In this document: one piece after another, positions 29,898 to 33,894 of the stretch
Position numbering within the stretch: the stretch's first letter is position 1
Layout: each line of letters starts with the position of its first letter
DNA from: Planctomycetota bacterium
GTDB lineage: Bacteria > Planctomycetota > Planctomycetia > Gemmatales > Gemmataceae
Length of the DNA stretch: 33,894 nucleotides
NCBI GenBank assembly: GCA_021807595.1
Contig: JAKBCS010000052.1
Span: 1-33,894, forward strand
Reading direction: 5' to 3'
Notes under the pieces: generated by a model
What the model was told of the DNA's origin: nothing
Databases searched by the model: none
What the model saw: only the letters and a program-made list of their open reading frames with translations
Translations under genes and position numbers: made by a program

Positions 29898-32462
29898 ATG
29901 GACCGAGAAGCCGTCCTCGCTCGACTCGCGCGCGATCCGAAATTGCCCACTCCGCCAGCCATCGCCCTGCGCGTGTTGGAGAGGGCAAGCCATCCCGATT
30001 GCGCTCTCTCCGACCTATCGAAACTCATCGGTTACGATCCGGGATTGTGCGCTAAGCTCTTGAAGATCGTGAACTCGGCGTTTTTCAGCCTTCCCAACAA
30101 AGTCAGCGACATAGGCCGGGCGTTGAGCCTTTTGGGACTAAAGCGCGTGCGGTCGTTGGTGCTGGGCTTGTCTCTTCCTTCGATGCAGCGACGGGATGGG
30201 CCCGACAGTCGGTTGAGCGATCACTGGCGGGCGTCGGTGGCCACGGCGATCGCGGCGCGCGAGTGGGCGGCGTTAGGTGGCCGCAAGGATGCCGATAGCG
30301 AAATGGTGGCCGCCCTGCTCTGCGATGTCGGCGCGCTCATCCTCCGCGAAGTCTATCCCGAAGCCTATGCGCGCGTTCTCGATCGCCCCATTGAGGCGTT
30401 CGTCCGGAACCAATGCCAGCTGGAAGAAGAGTACCTTGGCGTCGATCACGCCGCGGTGGGAGCGTACCTCCTTCGGCGTTGGGGCTTGCCCGACGACTTG
30501 GCCGATGTCGTTGGCTACCATCATCGTCCGGAATTATTGAACGACAAAGGCGCGGTCGGTCAGGACCGCGCCTACGATTTGCACTTCGCCAGTTCGATCG
30601 GTCAGCTGCAATTGGCCCCCAACGATGCAACCCTGGCGACGGCGATCGTGCAATTGGCCGAGCAACGCTATCGGATGGAGGCTTCGCGGTTGGATGCCTT
30701 CCTCGAACCGCTGAACCAGAAGATCGACGAGTTTGCCTCGTTGATCGACGTTCGCATCGGCACCGTGCAACCGTTCCCGATCTTGTTGGCCAACGCCACC
30801 GAGCAGCTGGCGCAAATGGCCGCCGAAACCGCCTTGGAGAACATCCGCGTCAATGAGGAGAAGGATCGAGCGAATCAACTGCGTCGGGAGAGCGAGGACG
30901 AACTCGATCGTCTGGCGCAGCAGCACGAATTGATCCTCAACGCCGTTGGCGAAGGCATTTTCGTCGTCGAAAGCCAAGGTTGCATTACGTTCGTCAATCC
31001 AGCGGCGGCCGATTTACTCGGCTGGCCGCGCGAGGAATTGATCGGTCGATTCCACGGAGAGGTTCTTCGTTCCGATGCGGGAGAAGCGATGCCGCCCGCG
31101 TGGGAGCAAGTCTCTCCGATGGCCGTATTGTGCGACGGCAAGACGCGCTCCATTGAAGACGGTCGGTTCGCGCGCCGCGACGGTTCGACCGTTCCCATTC
31201 GCGGTACTTGTGCCCCGATCCACGAAAAAAATCGTATTGTGGGTGCCGTCGTCAGTTTCCGCGATGTCAGCGAAGTGAAGCGAGCGGAAGAGGCGCTGCG
31301 CCGCAGCGAAGAGCAGTTCCGCCACGTTCAGAAAATGGAGGCGATCGGTCGACTCGCGGGCGGCGTAGCCCACGATTTTAACAATCTGCTGACCATCATA
31401 AGTGGCTACAGCGATCTTTTGTTAACCAATACCCTCGGCCCCAAAGATCCGGCCCGCGAGGGAGTCGACGAAATTCGCAAGGCCGCCGAGCGGGCCGCGT
31501 CGCTGACACGCCAGTTGTTGGCCTTCAGTCGCCGCGAAGTGTTGGCACCGCGCATCCTGAATCTCAACGGCATCATCGGTGACATGGAGAAAATGCTGCG
31601 CCGGCTCATCGGCGCGGACGTTCGGCTGGCGATGAACCTGGCGGGAGACCTCGGCCCGATTGAAGCCGACCCCGGACAAATCGAACAAGTGTTGCTCAAC
31701 CTGGCCGTCAATGCCCGCGATGCCATGCCCCAGGGAGGCAATCTCGTCCTCGAAACTGCCAACGTCCTCCTCGACGAATCGTATACCCGCTTGCATACGG
31801 AGGTACACCCCGGTTCGTATGTCGTACTCGACGTGACCGACAGCGGCTGTGGCATGGACAAAGATACGCAGGCACGCATCTTCGAGCCGTTTTTCACCAC
31901 CAAAGGACCGGGCAAGGGTACCGGCTTGGGATTGGCCACGGTCTACGGCATCGTCAAGCAAGCGCGAGGAAGCATTGATGTCGCCAGCGAGGTCGGGCGA
32001 GGAACCTCGTTCAAAATCTATTTGCCGCGCGTGGACGAGTCGCCCATCCTTGCTCCCTCGTCCGCAGCGACGCTACCCAAAATCAAGGGCGGCAAGGAAA
32101 CCCTGCTCATCGTCGAAGACGATGCCGCCGTCCGCGCCCTCACGCGCTCGGTACTCAGCGCGCAATCTTACGGGGTGATCGAGGCCGTCGACGCCGACGA
32201 CGCGCTGCGCTGGGTGGCCGAAAACGATCGGCCGATCGACTTGCTTCTCACCGATGTCGTCATGCCGGGCATGAGCGGGCGCGTCTTGGCCGAGCATATG
32301 GAGTTGCTGCGACCCGGCATCAAGGTGATGTATATGTCCGGCTACACCGATGATGCCGTGGTTCGGAACGGACTCATTCAGGAAGAGATCGCCTTCTTGC
32401 AAAAGCCGTTTTCACCGGAAACCTTGGCGCGCAAGGTGCGCGCGGTACTGGATCGGAAGTGA
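29898..32462 (+). CDS. HDOD-PAS-histidine kinase-receiver hybrid sensor
   Basis: The 854-residue soluble protein has four parts. Residues about 10-205 are a HDOD domain ([32 protein letters not shown]), where the HD pair is replaced by Cys-Asp near residue 140 (LLCDVG). A PAS domain lies at about 340-455 ([31 protein letters not shown]). The HisKA domain has His492 in [22 protein letters not shown], followed by HATPase (N-box [15 protein letters not shown]-boxes DSGCGMD and [14 protein letters not shown]). The C-terminal receiver has its acidic pocket in VEDDAAVR, phospho-acceptor Asp786 in [13 protein letters not shown] and Lys in LQKPF. It should autophosphorylate and pass phosphate to its own receiver, with the HDOD part as a sensory or protein-binding module. 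No membrane helix is present. No output regulator lies nearby. Confidence 0.93.
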   Translation: MDREAVLARLARDPKLPTPPAIALRVLERASHPDCALSDLSKLIGYDPGLCAKLLKIVNSAFFSLPNKVSDIGRALSLLGLKRVRSLVLGLSLPSMQRRDGPDSRLSDHWRASVATAIAAREWAALGGRKDADSEMVAALLCDVGALILREVYPEAYARVLDRPIEAFVRNQCQLEEEYLGVDHAAVGAYLLRRWGLPDDLADVVGYHHRPELLNDKGAVGQDRAYDLHFASSIGQLQLAPNDATLATAIVQLAEQRYRMEASRLDAFLEPLNQKIDEFASLIDVRIGTVQPFPILLANATEQLAQMAAETALENIRVNEEKDRANQLRRESEDELDRLAQQHELILNAVGEGIFVVESQGCITFVNPAAADLLGWPREELIGRFHGEVLRSDAGEAMPPAWEQVSPMAVLCDGKTRSIEDGRFARRDGSTVPIRGTCAPIHEKNRIVGAVVSFRDVSEVKRAEEALRRSEEQFRHVQKMEAIGRLAGGVAHDFNNLLTIISGYSDLLLTNTLGPKDPAREGVDEIRKAAERAASLTRQLLAFSRREVLAPRILNLNGIIGDMEKMLRRLIGADVRLAMNLAGDLGPIEADPGQIEQVLLNLAVNARDAMPQGGNLVLETANVLLDESYTRLHTEVHPGSYVVLDVTDSGCGMDKDTQARIFEPFFTTKGPGKGTGLGLATVYGIVKQARGSIDVASEVGRGTSFKIYLPRVDESPILAPSSAATLPKIKGGKETLLIVEDDAAVRALTRSVLSAQSYGVIEAVDADDALRWVAENDRPIDLLLTDVVMPGMSGRVLAEHMELLRPGIKVMYMSGYTDDAVVRNGLIQEEIAFLQKPFSPETLARKVRAVLDRK

Positions 32463-32696
32463 GCCGTCCGTCTGGCGATGGCCTCTCCTCCCGTACTCGG
32501 TCGCGGAGAGGGGAGCGCCCCGTTCCATTCCGCACAATCGGCGGCTTCGGCGCTCTCCGCTTTTCTTCCCTACCGGAGGTAGGTAAAGAGACGATAGAAG
32601 ATAAACGCCATTGACGCCCCCCCACGGCGCGTTCATGCTGATAGGGGCATCGTCGATCGGCGATTTGCCACACGCTCTCGATTCGAGGCTTTACTC

Positions 32697-33383
32697 ATGC
32701 GAACTCTCGTCTTGTCACTTGCCTTATTGTTGGCGGTATCCCTCGTGGCATCGGCGGACGATGTGCCCGCCGGAAAATCGTCCGCTCCCACAGGCAAGGA
32801 CGACCCCCCCGCCAAAAAGGACTCGACTCCGCTGCGCGTGGGCAACGATCTCCCCGCCTCGTTTCATCCCTATAACGTCACCGGCGAGAACAAACGCCGC
32901 TACCACTGTCTGATATCCGAGCGCGGCCTGGAACCCACGGTGGCAATCTTTTACAAGAACGTGGATTTTAGCGATCCTCTTCCTGCTTTTCTAAAGAAGC
33001 TGGACGCGGCCATCGCCAAGAATCCGGATGTCCGCCTCGGCGCGTTCGCCGTCTTCATCGCCGACGATCTACCGGATGTGACGGGCAGCAAATCGAAAGA
33101 CTCCGACGAGAACAGTAAGAACGACGATGCGCGTCTGGAATACGAGAAGAAGATTGCCGCCGCTGCCGCCGACATGAAACTGAAGAATGTGGTTCTCTGT
33201 CTCGACGATAAATCGGACGTGGCCCAATTTCGACTCGACAGCGCCAACTTTGCGACGATTGTGCTGTATTCCAAACTCAAAGTCGTCGCCGTCCACGCCC
33301 TTCCGAAAAGTGATTTCACCGATTCGGCCATCGAAAAAATTATGGCCGAGGTGGCCGACAAACTCGGTGCCAAAAGGAAATAA
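32697..33383 (+). CDS. Secreted protein of unknown function, possible thioredoxin-like fold
   Basis: The 228-residue protein has a clear signal peptide (MRTLVLSLALLLAVSLVASA), then a low-complexity Lys/Pro/Asp linker and a domain with alternating strands and helices (PTVAIFYKNVDFSDPLPAFLKKLDAAIAKNPDVRLGAFAVFIADD, then VVLCLDD and TIVLYSKLKVVAVHAL). This resembles thioredoxin-like folds, but there is no CxxC redox pair, so any role would be structural or binding. GAGG stands about 9 bases before ATG. It follows the kinase gene by 234 bp that contain only a weak hairpin near 32482-32511. Identification is by fold pattern only. Confidence 0.72.
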   Translation: MRTLVLSLALLLAVSLVASADDVPAGKSSAPTGKDDPPAKKDSTPLRVGNDLPASFHPYNVTGENKRRYHCLISERGLEPTVAIFYKNVDFSDPLPAFLKKLDAAIAKNPDVRLGAFAVFIADDLPDVTGSKSKDSDENSKNDDARLEYEKKIAAAAADMKLKNVVLCLDDKSDVAQFRLDSANFATIVLYSKLKVVAVHALPKSDFTDSAIEKIMAEVADKLGAKRK

Positions 33384-33470
33384 TTCGGAAACGATTGGCT
33401 CCGTCGGCAAGATATGCCCTTGCTGATGCTGTGGGCCGGGAATAAAGCTAATCGTCCAAAAGCGCTTCGC

Positions 33471-33682
33471 TCACCGCCAAGCGCATCGGCATCCTCCAGG
33501 CCAGCCCGTGGAGCGACGAAGAGATGGACCGTCTCGCGGCGGATTTCTCGACTTGGTCCGCGATCAGAAACGCTGGAACCAAGCCAAAATCGCCGTCGGC
33601 AAGGTCGGCTCGGCCCCCATCGCGGTGTGGACGAAAGTTCTACAGGATCTCATGTTTAAGGAACTGAGCATGGCGTCGTGAG
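33471..33682 (+). pseudogene. Frameshifted gene remnant
   Basis: Two frames join into one protein-like text: LTAKRIGILQASPWSDEEM to DRLAADF in the frame of 33471, then LDLVRDQKRWNQAKIAVGK to FKELSMAS and a TGA at 33680-33682 in the next frame. The break lies near ATTTCTC (33544-33550). An upstream stop at 33450 shows that the 5' part is missing. The family is not recognised. Confidence 0.55.
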
Positions 33683-33894
33683 GACTTGATCGCTCCGGTA
33701 GCCAAACAAGTGGCGCGGGTGTCCGAAAAAAGGCGAAGGATGGGCGCAGGGCTTGTCAAAGAAATTCCAATCGATCCCGAAATCGATTCCTACCAAACAT
33801 TCTTCGACCGTAATTGGTAACCGTTCACGCCTCGGATAGAAGGGACGGCGTGGGTTGGTTGGCAAAGTGAGCTTGAACGGTGGTTGTCATCCAC
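33683..33894. other. Unassigned window edge
   Basis: No frame with convincing protein character, no RNA gene and no strong repeat was found in the last 212 bp. A gene reaching in from outside the window cannot be excluded. Confidence 0.5.

Noticed and set aside
1-33894. tRNA, rRNA or riboswitch
   Set aside because: Reading both strands I found no cloverleaf with a T-arm consensus, no rRNA segments and no riboswitch core; a covariance-model scan would be decisive.

Overview
The window looks like chromosomal DNA of a planctomycete, most likely of the Gemmata-like group. This rests on a DUF1559 pseudopilin-like gene paired with a small lipoprotein, a type I sulfatase with a signal peptide, a tetrahydromethanopterin-linked formyltransferase in an otherwise bacterial gene set, an Rpn/PD-(D/E)XK nuclease with a KAEG-repeat tail, and many GC-rich palindromic intergenic repeats. 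No tRNA, rRNA, CRISPR array or intact insertion sequence was recognised.

Layout. 1-3565: a 104-bp tandem palindromic repeat, then three minus-strand genes transcribed as ThiF-like E1 enzyme, Acg-like nitroreductase and Rpn-type nuclease. 3649-15921: the most unusual region. Two large membrane/TPR paralogues (3788-7060 and 12664-15921, both plus strand, both starting at GTG) share a 1518-bp stretch with no nucleotide difference found. It covers 139 bp upstream and the first 460 codons. Their periplasmic halves are clearly divergent. Between them lie a seven-haem cytochrome c with a TPR tail (8 bp after the first paralogue) and an opposing minus-strand set: DUF1559 protein, small lipoprotein and membrane-anchored TPR protein. 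A strong 18-bp hairpin at 15950-15994 closes the region.

16007-22999: seven minus-strand genes: sulfatase, CPBP-type membrane protease, class III aminotransferase, prfA, rpmE, threonine aldolase and a small secreted protein. prfA-rpmE is a classic translation-gene pair; the others look like housekeeping or general metabolism. 23134-26373 (plus): a lone formylmethanofuran:H4MPT formyltransferase, a possible overlapping 34-codon ORF, and a secreted prolyl oligopeptidase. 26446-28478 (minus): hflC-hflK membrane-protease modulators. 28529-29897: eroded DNA with a truncated IS630-like transposase. 29898-33383 (plus): a HDOD-PAS-histidine kinase-receiver protein and a secreted protein of unknown function. 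33471-33682: a frameshifted gene remnant at the window edge.

Working view: the 3.6-16 kb region is the best candidate for an undescribed system. It combines an exchangeable membrane-module/periplasmic-module protein pair, a multihaem cytochrome, and TPR, lipoprotein and pseudopilin-like surface proteins. That these act together is inferred from proximity only.
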